A DNA stretch of 64,000 nt from Dolomedes plantarius (GCA_907164885.2 OU015490.1:225721554-225785553), one strand, 5' to 3'; shown: positions 1 to 10,970, numbered from the stretch's first letter. Numbers and translations are program-made. Notes: a model not told the origin generated them from the sequence alone.

Positions 1-518
1 AATACTTACGTTTACTGGTAATCTGAATTGAAAACATTTAGAGGGGGATTGTTCAGGAATTTTCATAAACTTCCAAACAAAAGGCGATAAACTTGGCATC
101 TTTTTTTCGCAAAAGTAGTCTTTAAGTAGGGTAAATAAGGCTTTTTTTTCCATGAAATTGTTTCAAAGCTTTACTTACAAACAACAATGCGTCCGTATTT
201 CAGTGAGCTGCAATTGTTTGTTTACTAAAAATGTAAGTACGGGGATATTTGTTTATGAAATCATCTTAAATACGATAAAAATGTTTTAGTCTTTTAGGGT
301 ACAAAATTCTCATAAACGTAATTTCACAGCATATTCAGAAAGAATTGTAACACTTAGTTGTAATAAGTCTTTGGAACTATATCTTTTTGTTCTTTCCTTG
401 CATAGCTTTATTCCGACCATCTTAACGAATTTTAAAACGTCTTTCATTGCAAAACATTGTAATACTTGTTTCCAGTTTGTATATGAAATAAAATTTTCAT
501 GGATGTTCGACAAAACAG
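1..518. other. AT-rich sequence without a supported gene
   Basis: No protein family, RNA or repeat structure is recognised here. Short open frames exist on both strands at 310-618 and 371-556, but they overlap each other, have no family resemblance and run into the duplicated block that starts near 519. Confidence 0.5.
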
Positions 519-622
519 TCTCGTGTCTAAACAATCTAGTCGTGGAATTAGTGTAATTGTAAATTTGTAAATCTGAACATAATAAAAATACATTATTTGG
601 GTTATAGATGGGCCTCAAATTC

Positions 623-1207
623 TACAGGGTATTTCAAAAAGAATCATCCGATTTAAAAAAATCATTACTATCCTTATTTTAATCCGTTTTGTTCGAATAA
701 TGTATAGATAGAAAGAGATAAATCTCAAGTTTCCCGCAGTTGCCTACAAGTAGCGCTAACGCTCTTCCTTCGCCCGCCACTTAAGTGTTTGTAAAGATGG
801 CGACTTCACAACAGAAATCATTTTGTGTTCTCCAACCGTAACAAGTGCGAGTCCGTAACAACTGTTCAGCGTGATTTTTGTCCACAAAACCCTGGTAGAC
901 TGAAGTTTCTACCTCTCAGAGCATTAGGCGATGGTATAAGCAATTCCAAGACACAAGTTGTCTGTGTACGCATAACAGCCGTGGAAGCAGTGTATGCAGA
1001 CATGCTCGCAAAAGTTTGGGACGAATTTGCCTACCGTATAGACATATGTCATGCATCTAAAGGTGGGTATATTGAGCACCTTTAATTTGGTTTGTAAAAA
1101 ACTTTATGATTAGCCATGTGATATAAAATTAATTTTAATTTTCTATGTTCAATATTTTTCAAAATATACTCATTTCAAATCGGGTGATTCTTTTTAAACA
1201 CCCTGTA
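623..1207 (+). mobile_element. Non-autonomous mariner-type element (deletion derivative)
   Basis: Terminal inverted repeats of about 30 bp (left 'cagggtatttcaaaaagaat', right ending 'tttttaaacaccctg') are flanked by the TA target duplication typical of Tc1/mariner elements. The second copy of the host repeat at 1597-2046 lacks the insertion and shows one TA at the matching site, so the borders are well supported. The interior keeps only the two ends of a transposase gene. Confidence 0.9.
797..1085 (+). pseudogene. Mariner-type transposase remnant (N- and C-terminal ends only)
   Basis: From the ATG at 797 the frame reads MATSQQKSFCVLQ, shifts frame near 833-840, and continues KCESVTTVQRDF, the start of a helix-turn-helix typical of arthropod mariner transposases. 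Nearly all of the DNA-binding and catalytic region is missing. The frame resumes near the carboxy end with ADMLAKVWDEFAYRIDIC and KGGYIEHL, a tail I associate with this transposase group. No DDE/DDD residue is retained, so it cannot encode an active enzyme. The assignment to mariner-type is from remembered family patterns plus the TIRs; the exact subfamily is not determined. Confidence 0.8.
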
Positions 1208-1596
1208 TACCGTTTTTGCTATCACATTGATTTTCAGGTAATTAATGGTATAATTTGCTCTAATACGACAATATTATTATAATGGACATCTAGATTCCTT
1301 TTGCTTCATCAAATTAAACTAATCTGTGATTCTACCTAAAATCGATCTTTATGTCGTCACCATTCCAGGGGATAAAATTAATCATGGGACGAACGCTAAC
1401 AAGCAATCTGTACTTAGAATCGTTAAATCTATTTCTTTTTCTACTACCGTAGTACCTTCCTAAAGACATATCTGTGTCATAGAAATTTTACCGAAAAACA
1501 ATTGTGTCTGTTTATAATGAAGGAAGTGACACTCAGTTCACTGAATTTAGTTTTCTATTAAACATATGTTTTTTATCATATTTTCTGCATACTAGT

Positions 1597-2046
1597 TTCG
1601 TGTCAAGACAATCTAGTCGTGGAATCAACGTCATTGTAAACTTGTAAAACTGAACATAATAAAGGACACATTATTTGGGTGAGAGATTGACCTCAAAATC
1701 TATATCATTCTTGCTGTCACTTTGCTTTTCAGGGTGACAATATAAATTGCTTGAATACAACAATATAGTAAATATCTAGATGCCATTTCCTCAATGGAAT
1801 TACACCAATCTGCTATTCAACGTAGAATTGACCTTCATGTCAACATCATTTCAACGAATAAAATTAATCATGGGACTAACGTTAACAAGCAATCTGTACC
1901 TGGACTCATTATATATATTTCTTTTTTTACTACCATAATACCTTCTTAAACACTTCTCTGAGAGAAATTTTACTCATCACCAAGAACAATTGTGACTATT
2001 TATAATGAAGGAAGTTACACTCAATTTACTGAATTTAGTTTTCTAT
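1597..2046. repeat. Tandem duplication, copy B (empty site)
   Basis: Direct, diverged copy of 519-1557 without the mariner insertion. The position matching the insertion reads 'ctcaaaatctatatcattc', with the single TA that became duplicated in copy A. Confidence 0.85.
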
Positions 2047-3084
2047 CAAGCTTTTCCTTATATGCATATGAAAGCAATGTAATTTACATTACGTGTTTTG
2101 AAATGATTTACTCGAGTCGTTTTATAAATGTCTCATCTTTTCAAGTCCTGAATTCCTGCTTTCAGGTAAAATGAAGAAAATAAGAAGTGAGTATTAGCGG
2201 AGCGAAATGTCACTATTTAGGTGCGTGTCTCTGAAGAAAGTTACAGAATGAAGAATTACCTATTTAGAACGCTCTTAGCAGTGGAGTTGCGAAAAATACA
2301 GCTCCGATTTCCCGACATCTTTTGTTTCGCCTTCACTGAAAAAAAATCTATTTATAGAGTAGAATCCGTATTGTATGCAATTGTAGTTCTTTTAGTTCTA
2401 CAAGCCTGAAAGAACCCCACGAATGTGTAGTAAAGCTATATTTCGAAAGATATATTTCGGAAGATATATCTCAGAAGATATATTTCAGAACATATATTCG
2501 CATGGGGCTTTTCGGCCCTGAGTCAACAAATTCATCCTGGCAGAATTTAAGAGAGACGCATGGGTTAGACGGGATATTGTAATAGATTGAATTGGTTTCA
2601 GTTCTTGATCTAAGAGATAGTAAAATATAGGAACATTCTTTTATGCGTTATTTGTGTCACGCTTCTGTTGGGGTGTCACTGGAAATTAAAACTGTAACAG
2701 AGATAAAAAAATGTAATTATAGTAAGGATAAAAGTTAAACGCTTTTTACTTTTAATCCCCAAACTCTGATTTCGATTTTATATGCAGAGTTATACATAGA
2801 ATTATGCTTGGTATTTTTAATGGTTCTTCTCATGGAATAGACTAGTTTTTATCAGAAATTCTATTCTTCCGTGCAATAATCCATCCTTGTTGACTACATT
2901 AAAAGGAATTATAAAGAAAGGAAAAAGTTGTTGAAATAGCTAAAAATTAAATTTTTATTTTATTTTATATAAAATAAATTAATTTCCTGGGCATACATTT
3001 ATTATATATTATTTTAAACTTTTAACATTATTTAAAGTTATAACTATTATTTTTTATTTAAGTTTAAACAAAGCGTAGTTTTCA
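2047..3084. other. AT-rich stretch with a short 15-bp minisatellite
   Basis: Between 2437 and 2503 a unit close to 'gaagatatatttcag' recurs about four times with small changes. The rest shows no recognisable gene; the small open frames at 1992-2174 and 2221-2409 have no family resemblance. Confidence 0.5.
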
Positions 3085-3245
3085 TACAGCGTGTCCAGGC
3101 TAAAGGTATCCAAAAGCCATGGCTAATTTTTACGGAACTACCCATTAGAATTTGAAAAAAATTATTTAAATAGAAAGAACTTCTCACCAACTTTTAATAT
3201 CAATCATAGACTTTGATCATAGTATCATAGATTTCGATGTGTGAA

Positions 3246-3350
3246 CCTTTAATGGTAATCCAATTCTCTCCAAGTGTTTCGTAGCATATCAGGAGTTATT
3301 ACACGAATTGCTTGAATGATACGCTTCTTCAACTCATCCACCGTCTCTAT
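3246..3350 (-). pseudogene. Mariner transposase C-terminal remnant, left arm
   Basis: The minus strand reads ETVDELKKRIIQAIRV followed by ITPDMLRNTWRELDYH and then a stop. This matches the carboxy-terminal segment of mariner transposases, downstream of the third catalytic aspartate. It is the mirror of the right-arm copy at 3405-3497. Confidence 0.75.
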
Positions 3351-3404
3351 TTTTTGTTTTTACTCAACGGATTTAATGAATTCCCAAGCAAAAAATTCTA
3401 ATAA

Positions 3405-3497
3405 TGCCTGATATGCTACGAAACACTTGTAGAGAACTGGATTACCATTTAGACGTTAGTCGTGCTACAAAAGGTGCACACATCGAAAGCTATGATA
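3405..3497 (+). pseudogene. Mariner transposase C-terminal remnant, right arm
   Basis: The plus strand reads PDMLRNTCRELDYH and then LDVSRATKGAHIESY, the usual end of a mariner transposase. The left arm repeats the first part on the opposite strand, which shows that the 3' end of one element was duplicated in inverted orientation. Confidence 0.75.
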
Positions 3498-3633
3498 CTA
3501 TGATAGAAATCTATGATTGATAGTAAACTTAGTGAGATGTTCTTTTTATTTAAATAATTCTTTTAATTCTAATGGATAGTTCCGTAAAAATAAGTCATGA
3601 CTTTTGGATACCTTTAGCTCGTGACACTCTGTA

Positions 3634-4570
3634 TAAAAATAAATTTTCCTTTAGATTTTTAATATAAAAATAGAGAGAAAACAAAATTATTTTCTCGTTT
3701 TTAAACACTTTCATGCTGTTTTTACAGCTAAATCTTCTTTTTTCCCATCTTTTTTTAGAGCTTAAAATAAGCGTAAAAGTATTAGACTTTATATTTTTTT
3801 CTGAAAGGAATTAATCTTAGTACTTCCATTTATCTAGCAGGTAAGCTAATGCTAATTTAAACAGTTCTACTACATTAGAAATCCCATGAGTTAAAAAATC
3901 CAGAACCAACGTTTAAGCCGCTTCACAATAAACCAATTTTCTACTGACTTAGCAGCTTTGTGTTTGCTGTAAAAGATTCCTTTTCTGCATCTAGTGTTTC
4001 ACCCAGAAAGCCCTGTCAAAATTTATTTTAAAATAAGGGGAATTTTTGTGTAAGAAGCACTGAAGCTACGATTCTTTAACAAACAAGACCTGAGTTCTGT
4101 ATCTGATTCAAATGTTAAAATGGTGTTCCTGTCTCATACACAATTTGAATGTTCAATTCCCCATCGAATTCAAATCCGGAATCAGTTCGGGCCGGAAGTA
4201 AACAAATTGACAATTCAACAAAGAACACTTTCCCTCTATTCTCTTTTATTTCAGTGAACACCATACTACCAAATACTTAAAGTCCTTTGTAATACAAATG
4301 TACCGACTTTTGCAGAAATAGTTGCGGTGTGTTTCTTTTGTAGATCTATACTAACGATGAAGGCTGCGCCTTTGAGATGAATTAGATAATATTAGTATCT
4401 TGCTAATATCCAAGAAGTAGCCAACTGAAATTTCAAATTATTATCCAGTTAGTTAAGGTTGAACATCAGATTTATATAGCGTTTCATTTGCGCAGTTTTC
4501 TATGAGAATTTTGTTTTACATAGCATAGGAGTGCTTTGATTTTACCATGTATTCACACATTATCTGTATA
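3634..4570. other. AT-rich sequence, nothing recognised
   Basis: No open frame with family resemblance, no TIR pair and no tandem structure was seen. Confidence 0.4.
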
Positions 4571-5519
4571 TACAGGGTGATTCCAAACTCAACGACAAAC
4601 TTTTAGGGGAGGTAGAAAACTCAAAAACAAAACAGAATCACATAGGAATGTATGATCGGAAACGCAAACCTGATCAGCTAGAGGATAAATGAAGATGCAG
4701 AAATGGAAAGCCAATAATGGGTGGATAAACTCTTTACTTAGCGATACTTTACACTAGGACTGTACATGTACACGTTCAGTTCCACAACAATTGCTCAAAG
4801 TTCTTACCATCCACATTTATGCACGCTTCACAATGGCGACGTATCGATTGTCGAATCCTTTTAAAAATTCCCGGTATTTTGCGGACGTTTGCAGCTGAGA
4901 CGGAGATTCTTGCAACGAGGTTGGTTGAAGAGTCAACGGGCGTCTCGTAGACCATGGATTTCAGGGTCTCATAGAATAAGAAATGCAGTGTAGATAAACC
5001 AGGCGATCGTGGTTGCCATCGGACGGGTCCTCCACGCCCAATCCATCGAGGCGCAAACGTACTGTGCAAGTAATCCCGTACGACACGGGAATAATGAGCT
5101 GCAGCCTCATCGTACTGGAACCACATTGCACGCCAAACATACATTGGAACAATGTCCAGTAATTCCGGCAGTACATCTTCCAGAAAAATCCGATATTTCC
5201 AGCCATTCAGTGAGGGTGGCAAGAGGTATGGCCCTATTAAATAATCACCAATAATACCCGCCCACACGTTCACTGAGAACCGTTGTTGGGCAGCATGTAG
5301 TCGCATACATCGTGGGTTGTTGTGGCTCCACACATGAACATTGTATTGATTAAAGATTTCTTCACTAGGGAAAGAGGATCCCAACTACAACGCTGATGAA
5401 CAATGCCCTCCAGCGTCAGGTTTGCAATTCCAGTCATACATTCCTATGTGATTATGTTTCGTATTTGAGTTTTCTACTTCCCCTAAAAGTTTGTACGTTG
5501 AGTTTTGAATCACCCTGTA
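4571..5519 (-). mobile_element. Mariner-type transposon, N-terminal half deleted
   Basis: The ends are inverted repeats of about 95 bp starting 'cagggtgattccaaactc' on the left and ending 'gagttttgaatcaccctg' on the right, flanked by TA. The minus-strand interior encodes the carboxy two thirds of a transposase at 4776-5384. At about 0.95 kb it is shorter than the roughly 1.2-1.3 kb usual for mariner, and the missing part is the DNA-binding half. Confidence 0.9.
4776..5384 (-). pseudogene. Mariner-type transposase, catalytically dead C-terminal two thirds
   Basis: An uninterrupted frame of 202 codons encodes the catalytic half of a mariner-type transposase. Recognisable blocks are RFSVNVWAGIIGDYLIGPY, the second catalytic block MWFQYDEAAAHYSRVVRDYL and RWIGRGGPVRW. 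The first catalytic aspartate block, normally close to TDEATF in related enzymes, reads PSEEIF. The third block, normally SPDLTP followed by a D, reads SPGLSTLHF, so that aspartate is also lost. The second aspartate survives. The amino-terminal helix-turn-helix part is absent, and the frame begins right after the deletion junction near 5385. Related full proteins have about 340 residues. The uninterrupted frame despite active-site loss suggests either chance or that this copy is not very old. Confidence 0.85.
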
Positions 5520-5549
5520 AAAGGTGAATACCACTGACTTATTGATTGA

Positions 5550-6215
5550 TCACTATATCTGTAGAACCGTAAGTCGTAGAATGCTGAAATTTTGTATGGT
5601 GGTTACTATTATTATCTATGTGCTTGCTAATAAATCTTTTTTAAAAATTTGAAATTTAAGGAATTAAGAGGGGCTTAATCCCCACAAAACACACACACCC
5701 TGTATCTCTGGAACCCTAAGGCCGAAGAAGCAGAAATTTTGAATGGTAGCTCCTCTTTAGCCCTAGATGGCCACTAAGAAATCTTTTTTTTAAAGATACA
5801 AATTTTAAAGAGGACAAGGGGTTTACTTCTCCCCCCAAAAAAACCTTAAAAAATTGCCACTGTATTTCTGGGACCACAAGGTCTAGAATGCTGAAATTTT
5901 GTATGGTGGTTCTTCTTAAGCCGTAGGTGCCTAATAAGAAAACTTTTTAAAAATACAAATTTTTAATACAAAGGGGCTTAACCCCTCTTCCCCCAAACCA
6001 CTTTATTTCTGGAACCTTAAGAACTAGAAAGCTAAACTTTAACATGGTGGTTACTATTAAGCCCTAGGGGAACACTAAGAATTTTTTTTTCAAAAATATA
6101 AATTTTAAGGAGGTTAAAACGGGCCTAACCCCCCCTCTAGAAAATCCACCGTATTTCTGGAACTATAAGGCCTAAAAAGCTGAAATTTTGAATGGTGGTT
6201 CTTCGTAAACCCCTG
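5550..6215. repeat. Degenerate tandem array, unit about 150 bp, four to five copies
   Basis: Each unit contains 'tatttctggaacc', then 'gctgaaattttg' and 'atggtggtt', a stretch near 'aaaaatacaaattttaa' and a C-rich 'ttaacccctcttccccc' segment. Copies start near 5550, 5700, 5860, 5999 and 6150, the last incomplete. The units are clearly diverged, so the array is old. It lies 30 bp right of the mariner at 4571-5519. Confidence 0.75.
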
Positions 6216-6376
6216 TATACTTATAAATAAAAAACAATGTCAGCTGAATTCTCACCTTTATATTAAATAAATTTAATGTATCTGTTTTGGGAATTAATGA
6301 ACTGATTACTTCTGTTCAGTCGGTAATAATATTTTTACTCTTGGTTATTGAATATCATTATTCAGCTAAAATATTA

Positions 6377-7154
6377 TTAACCCCTTACCTGTGAGAAAAA
6401 TACACCCAAAATGGAAATTTTTTTTCCAGCGTAATTTTGTGCATTATATAAATATAAAAAGGTTATAAAATGGTATTTTTTAAAAATACAAAATTTGAAA
6501 TGCAAAAACTACTACATTTAATAATTTGACACGCGTGAAAAAATTAATGTATATATTATTAAAAAATTTTCAATTGTAGAAAAATAAATCAAATGGCATA
6601 GTAATTTTAAAGGTAAATATTATAAACTAATGTTAAACTATACATGATTGAGAAAATGTAAATTTTAGAAATCCTTTACAGCACGATATATACAAAAACA
6701 TGGCACTGCACATAAGCCCACATCACACTCTTTACAATAAACTCTTGTCTTTACAATAAACTCAGTGTCTGTGCCTGAAGAACCTAAAAGGTACTCTTCA
6801 TCAGAGTCTGAATCAGACATTGCAAATGAAACTTTTGCAGCAACAAAATTTGGGTATAAAATTCAATAAAAAGGACAGAAAGGTTATTACGAATTCCGAC
6901 TAACAGTATGAAACACTCATTCGCGCCAATTCTCACTCCCAATTCACGCCTTTAGAACGCACCACACCCTCGCAAATGAAATCAATGACGGACAAATACC
7001 GCCATCTATTGTGGAAATAGTAAAAGTTCATATCAAATGTCCATTCGAATGAAAAACGCACATCACGGAAAAGAATCGCTAAGTTTTCTCCTGTCCACTT
7101 ATTGCCCATTTTCGCTGCCCGAACCCAGCTCGGGCCGCACTGATAAGGGGTTGA
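6377..7154 (-). mobile_element. Non-autonomous piggyBac-type element
   Basis: The left end is TTAA followed by 'ccccttacctgtg'; the right end is 'cgcactgataagggg' followed by TTGA, a one-base variant of the TTAA target duplication used by piggyBac elements. The ends are therefore imperfect inverted repeats. The interior on the minus strand keeps the extreme N- and C-terminal codons of a piggyBac transposase fused in frame (6665-6820). Length about 0.77 kb between the TTAA sites, compared with 2-3 kb for complete elements. Confidence 0.85.
6665..6820 (-). CDS. 51-residue piggyBac N-terminus/C-terminus fusion ORF
   Basis: A short uninterrupted frame starts with ATG at 6820-6818 and ends with TAA at 6667-6665. 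It begins MSDSDSDEEYLLGSSGT, an acidic start typical of piggyBac transposases. It ends with VYCKECDVGLCAVPCFCIYR, the second half of the carboxy-terminal cysteine-rich domain, showing C-x2-C, C, C-x-C spacing, then AVKDF and the stop. The DDBD and all catalytic residues are missing. A 14-bp direct repeat ('tttacaataaactc' at 6731 and 6750) marks the fusion. Whether it is ever translated is unknown. It may simply be a fortuitously intact deletion product. Confidence 0.6.
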   Translation of the reverse strand: MSDSDSDEEYLLGSSGTDTEFIVKTRVYCKECDVGLCAVPCFCIYRAVKDF

Positions 7155-7438
7155 AAACGAAAAGAAAAATTGCTCGAAGTAGAAATTATAGTGGAGTACA
7201 TTAACCTTTAACTTACGGGGTGTAACGCTCCTAAGCAGGCGTCACTTTATAATATTATCTGGAGAGGGTTCTTTTAAGAAAAACAGCTCGATTCACAGCC
7301 ACAATATTTATTTACACCACACAAGAAGAGACATGTTTTCAGTAACATAATCATCTGAGCTCTCAGTTAGAACTCGCCAATTTTGCACACCTCACACTTC
7401 AAAGGCGCGCACAGCGCCCTCTTTTCCCAAATTCTCAT
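7155..7438. other. Unassigned unique-looking sequence
   Basis: A moderately GC-rich stretch after the piggyBac right end. No gene is recognised. It leads directly into the dispersed repeat at 7439-7545. Confidence 0.35.
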
Positions 7439-7545
7439 TGGCCGCAACACGGGGCACATTTTTCCGATTCCCTCTTCAGAACGAGAAATTTCCTACGCCC
7501 TCTGTACGAATGGCCATGAAGGGGATTAAATATATATATATATAA
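7439..7545 (+). repeat. Dispersed repeat with (TA)n tail, copy 1
   Basis: The text 'ggggcacatttttccgattc' followed by 'cctcttcagaacgagaaatt' and ending in 'gaaggggattaa' plus (TA)n recurs, diverged, at 60970-61084. Both copies end in a TA microsatellite, as expected of a retroposed element with a simple-repeat tail. Confidence 0.65.
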
Positions 7546-8689
7546 TACGACGATCAATGTATACAATTGATGTAAAAAAAATATATATATTTATAAAAAA
7601 ATCGGAACCGATATTTTTATAGACAAAATAATGTAGAAGAAAAAATTCAAATTAAATCTAATAGATTACTAAAGAATATAGTACAGTTAATATAGTACAG
7701 TTTGAGGAACGTGATATCTTTTACTGTATTTTAATATGTCTAATCGTCTGCCGCATTAGCAAGAAAAAAAAATTATTTTTTTTTGTCTATTTAGTTGTTA
7801 TGCACGTGACGATAAATTTATTTAAAGTACCAGAAAAAGAAATCACGGATCAGCATTTAATAAATTAAATTCTAAAAATTAATCTTTAAAAATTCACTAA
7901 AAATCAGAAAATGGAGGTAAAGATTCGAAAAAGATCTCATTTTAAAGAAATTTTTAGGATCTTTATCGAGATATAAATTTTATAACCCTCAAATTATTAT
8001 TTTACTAAATGCAAACTTAAAAAAAGTTAGAAAAAGAGCTTAAAAATTTAATTTAAAATAATCTAAGAAGAATTTTTGAAAAATCTTTCTTAGTGCACCC
8101 CTACACCATAAGAAGAATCGCCATGCAAAATTTCAGCCCTCTAGGTCCAGTGGTTTGGTCTGTGCGTTGTATGTCAGTCAGTCAGTCAGTCAGTGAGACA
8201 GCCAGTTACGGAACTGTTATATATATATATATATATATTTCCTAAAACTAAAGGCGGTTGTCATTTTCTAAAACTAAAATTATTTCTGGTACATTGAAAT
8301 TATTTTTGGATATCAATTAATAAATGACTCGCTCTCATACACGTTCTCAACTAATATTTTTTTCGTTTGGCAACATGGCCGAATGTAAATATTCAATCTC
8401 ATGGGGGAAAAAGTGGTTAAAAATTTGAAAGACAACTCTGATGAATTCAAAATTGGTGGAGGAAGAATCCTCATCAGTTGCTCATTAATTAGAATCAAAT
8501 TTTACGAACTTGCTCGAATTATTATTGAGTAAAATAATAAGTCGAAAAATTACGAACTTGGGATTCACTTACATTAAGATACTATGGCGATCAGCGCGGG
8601 AAATTTCAAAAGAGAGTTTTGTAAGTACGTTTTTTTAGAATGATAAATTTTTTTTATTAAATATATTTGGTATAGTTTGGAAGCTGAAC
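7546..8689. repeat. AT-rich stretch with (CAGT)n and (TA)n tracts and a possible LINE tail
   Basis: At 8168-8195 a GTCA/CAGT tetranucleotide is repeated about five times, followed by (TA)n at 8219-8239. The preceding text 'tttcagccctctaggtccag' resembles tails of non-LTR retrotransposons that end in short tandem repeats, but no reverse transcriptase is present. The rest is AT-rich with no gene. Confidence 0.4.
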
Positions 8690-8876
8690 CAGTGGCGTAG
8701 CGAGGGAGGGGCAAAGAGGTCTATTATACCCCGGGCGCCACTTGCAGGTTGGGCGCTAAATGGTCTATCTTTTTAACTAATTTTATATATTCTATTACTA
8801 TATAACTGTCGTGGGGGGCGATAAAAAGAAATCGTGCCCGGGCACCAGTTATGCTCGCTACGCCACTGATCTGAAC
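8682..8876. mobile_element. hAT-type MITE with 8-bp target duplication
   Basis: The element proper is 8690-8868 (179 bp). Its ends 'cagtggcgtagcgag' and 'ctcgctacgccactg' are near-perfect inverted repeats starting CAG, as usual for hAT. It is flanked by 'agctgaac' (8682-8689) and 'atctgaac' (8869-8876), matching at seven of eight positions. No coding capacity. Confidence 0.9.
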
Positions 8877-9098
8877 ATCTAGCAAATGTCGATAAATCGT
8901 AAAACTGACATTAATAGGTGCAGAAAACCGAAATATTTGTCCATCCAAATAGTATAGTTCATGAAATTCGGAAAACTGCTTCGTTTGCAATGAAAAACAT
9001 TTTAAACTTTATGAAAATGTGTATATCCTTAAAGATGAAGAGTTGTAGAACACATGGAAATTAAAAAAATTCTCGATGAGAGGAGTGAAAATTTGAAT

Positions 9099-9706
9099 TT
9101 TGCATGCATGAAAATAGTGGAAATTTGCGAAGCGGAAAGGAACTGGCCCGCCCGGAATGTCAGCTGTTTCTGCTGTCCGCTTCTTTTGAGTTCGGCGGTT
9201 TTAATTTAATAATTAAAAAAGCTTAAAGTTTTGAAAGTTGAGGATAGCAGCAGTGCACGCGTCTCGTCCGTCCGCGTATATCGGTACCATTCGCGATATC
9301 CTGCTATGCTCGGTTCGCGAGATTAGCCCGTCCCCATGTCTGTTGATTAACTAACTAACATTTGTTGACCCTCAGCTGTTATTATATAGAAGGTGGGCGG
9401 AAAAGTTTATTTTTGCATGCATGAAAATAGTGGAAATTTGCGAAACGGAAAGGAGCTGGCCCACCCGGAATGTCAGCTGTTTCTGCTGTCCGCTTCTTTT
9501 GAGTTCGGCGGTTTTAATTTAATAATTTAAAAAGTTTAAAGTTTTGAAATTTGAGAATAGCAGCAGTACACGCGTCTCGCCCGTCCGCGTATATCGGTAC
9601 CAGTCGCGATATCCTGCTATGCTCGGTTCGCGAGATTAGCCCGTCCCCGTGTCTGCTGACTAACTAACTAACATTTGTTTACCTACAGCTGTTATTATAT
9701 AGATAG
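9099..9706 (+). repeat. Two-copy tandem repeat, unit about 310 bp
   Basis: Copy 1 runs from about 9099 and copy 2 from about 9411. Both begin 'tttgcatgcatgaaaatagt' and share 'gaatgtcagctgtttctgct', 'cgcggtac'-like GC-rich text and 'cgagattagcccgtcccc'. Both end 'cagctgttattatatag'. The copies differ at only scattered positions, so the duplication is relatively recent. The GC content is well above the surroundings. The class of element is not recognised. Confidence 0.8.
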
Positions 9707-10838
9707 ACTAAATTTTTTTGAACTGTTACACAATGGGCATGTTATTTTGAAAGGTATAAACGATCGTTACATACAGTTAAAAATTTGAATAGGTGTTTAC
9801 CTAATAAAAGATTAAAGGAATGAACGCACAAGAAAAGCATAAATTGTCTTTCGAAGAGAAAATTGTGAACAGACATTCCTTAATTAAAACATAAACACTG
9901 TAATAAATTGGACATAAAATTACAGTATGGTTTTATGTGCATTAGAGCTTTTATACTTTTGTTAGGGAAACTTCGCCCACAGTGTCTCACTGCTCGGAAT
10001 TATTTTTTCAATTACTTATGTCTATCATCTGCATTAGTGTAAATGCTTTTTATCAAGTAATGGTTATTCAAAATCTTTTTTCCCCATGGGAAGACATTTT
10101 ATGCTTCTCCTTCCTTTATCATAACCAATCTAAAGCATTTGAGGATAAAACAATATTTCCCAAGAGAAGATAGAAAGAAGGAATCTGAAGATTGTCATAA
10201 AAAATCACAGGTGGAGAGGGAGAAATCCTCGTAGCAAGAGATCTTTGGTTACGTTCCTTAATAGGGTGACATTAAGTTTCATCAGTTAGAGCGGGAATTC
10301 CCAACCTTTTTACACCGGACGCACCCTTGGACACGAGATTAGATATTTGGGGGACCCTTTTTAGAATTTTAGTTATTTTCAATTTTTTAAAAAAATAAAT
10401 AAATTTCGAATGTATATCAGCAACAAGTCAAATTTAAGTTGAAATAAATAATTGCTGATTTTATTCAGTTATTGAAATATATTAGCAACAAATTCCAGGA
10501 TAGGGTACATTAATGCAGTTTTTAAAGTAGCCATAAGATTCAATATGAAATACACTGGAGGACTACAATGGAAATCGCTAAAAAGAAATTTGTTTTATTA
10601 ATGTGAGACTTGTGATTGATGCTTATAGCACGAATGTTTTATATCAGGTCTAATCGCTGCGAGCTTGAGAATAGCTAATTCCTCCTCAGGAACAACATAA
10701 TCGATATGTATCACAATCAGTCGGATGTGAGAGTCATTAATTCAACTTAATATTTATTTTAAGTGGGCCTTACTAATATTTTTTTTTGTTTATCCCGCGA
10801 AAAAATCTCGCGGCACCTTATTGGGAATAATTGAGATA

Positions 10839-10970
10839 GGGCCTGTTCGCATAGAATCCATCAGCGTCAAAGATTCCGTTGGAACTGATTGCTTAAATGC
10901 GTCAATGACTGGCTTATGATTGGTTGAAAAAAATTAAGCTGATTCTGACGGATTCTATGTGACCAGGTCC
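10839..10970. mobile_element. MITE of the GGGCCTGTTCACATAGAATC family, copy 1
   Basis: Ends 'gggcctgttcgcatagaatc' and 'ggattctatgtgaccaggtc' are inverted repeats of about 25 bp enclosing a 130-bp AT-rich body. Two further copies lie at 14374-14521 and 14526-14653. The TIR start resembles those of PIF/Harbinger-type MITEs, but the target duplication is not clear enough to assign the superfamily. Confidence 0.75.

Larger units (their letters stand above)
519..1557. repeat. Tandem duplication, copy A (split by a mariner derivative)
   Basis: This block and the one at 1597-2046 are diverged direct copies of about 0.45 kb. Shared landmarks include 'acaatctagtcgtgga', 'cattatttgggt', 'ataaaattaatcatggga' and 'tataatgaaggaagt'. 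Copy A is longer only because a TA-flanked mariner derivative sits inside it at 623-1207. No coding sense is apparent outside the insertion. Confidence 0.85.
3085..3633. mobile_element. Foldback element made from two inverted mariner 3' ends
   Basis: Two arms of roughly 220-230 bp (about 3085-3303 and 3403-3633) are inverted copies of each other around a loop of about 100 bp. The tips are 'tacagcgtgtccaggcta' and 'tcgtgacactctgta', with TA at both ends as expected for Tc1/mariner target sites. Each arm carries the carboxy end of a mariner transposase reading inward to outward in opposite directions. No catalytic region remains. Confidence 0.8.

Noticed and set aside
310..618. 102-codon minus-strand open frame
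   Set aside because: It crosses into the tandem duplication, overlaps an opposite-strand frame, and resembles no family; the second copy of the duplication does not preserve it.
10286..10826. Possible hAT element starting near 'attcccaacctttttacacc' and ending near 'ttattgggaataattgag'
   Set aside because: The end sequences resemble hAT ends only loosely, and no matching 8-bp duplication was found.
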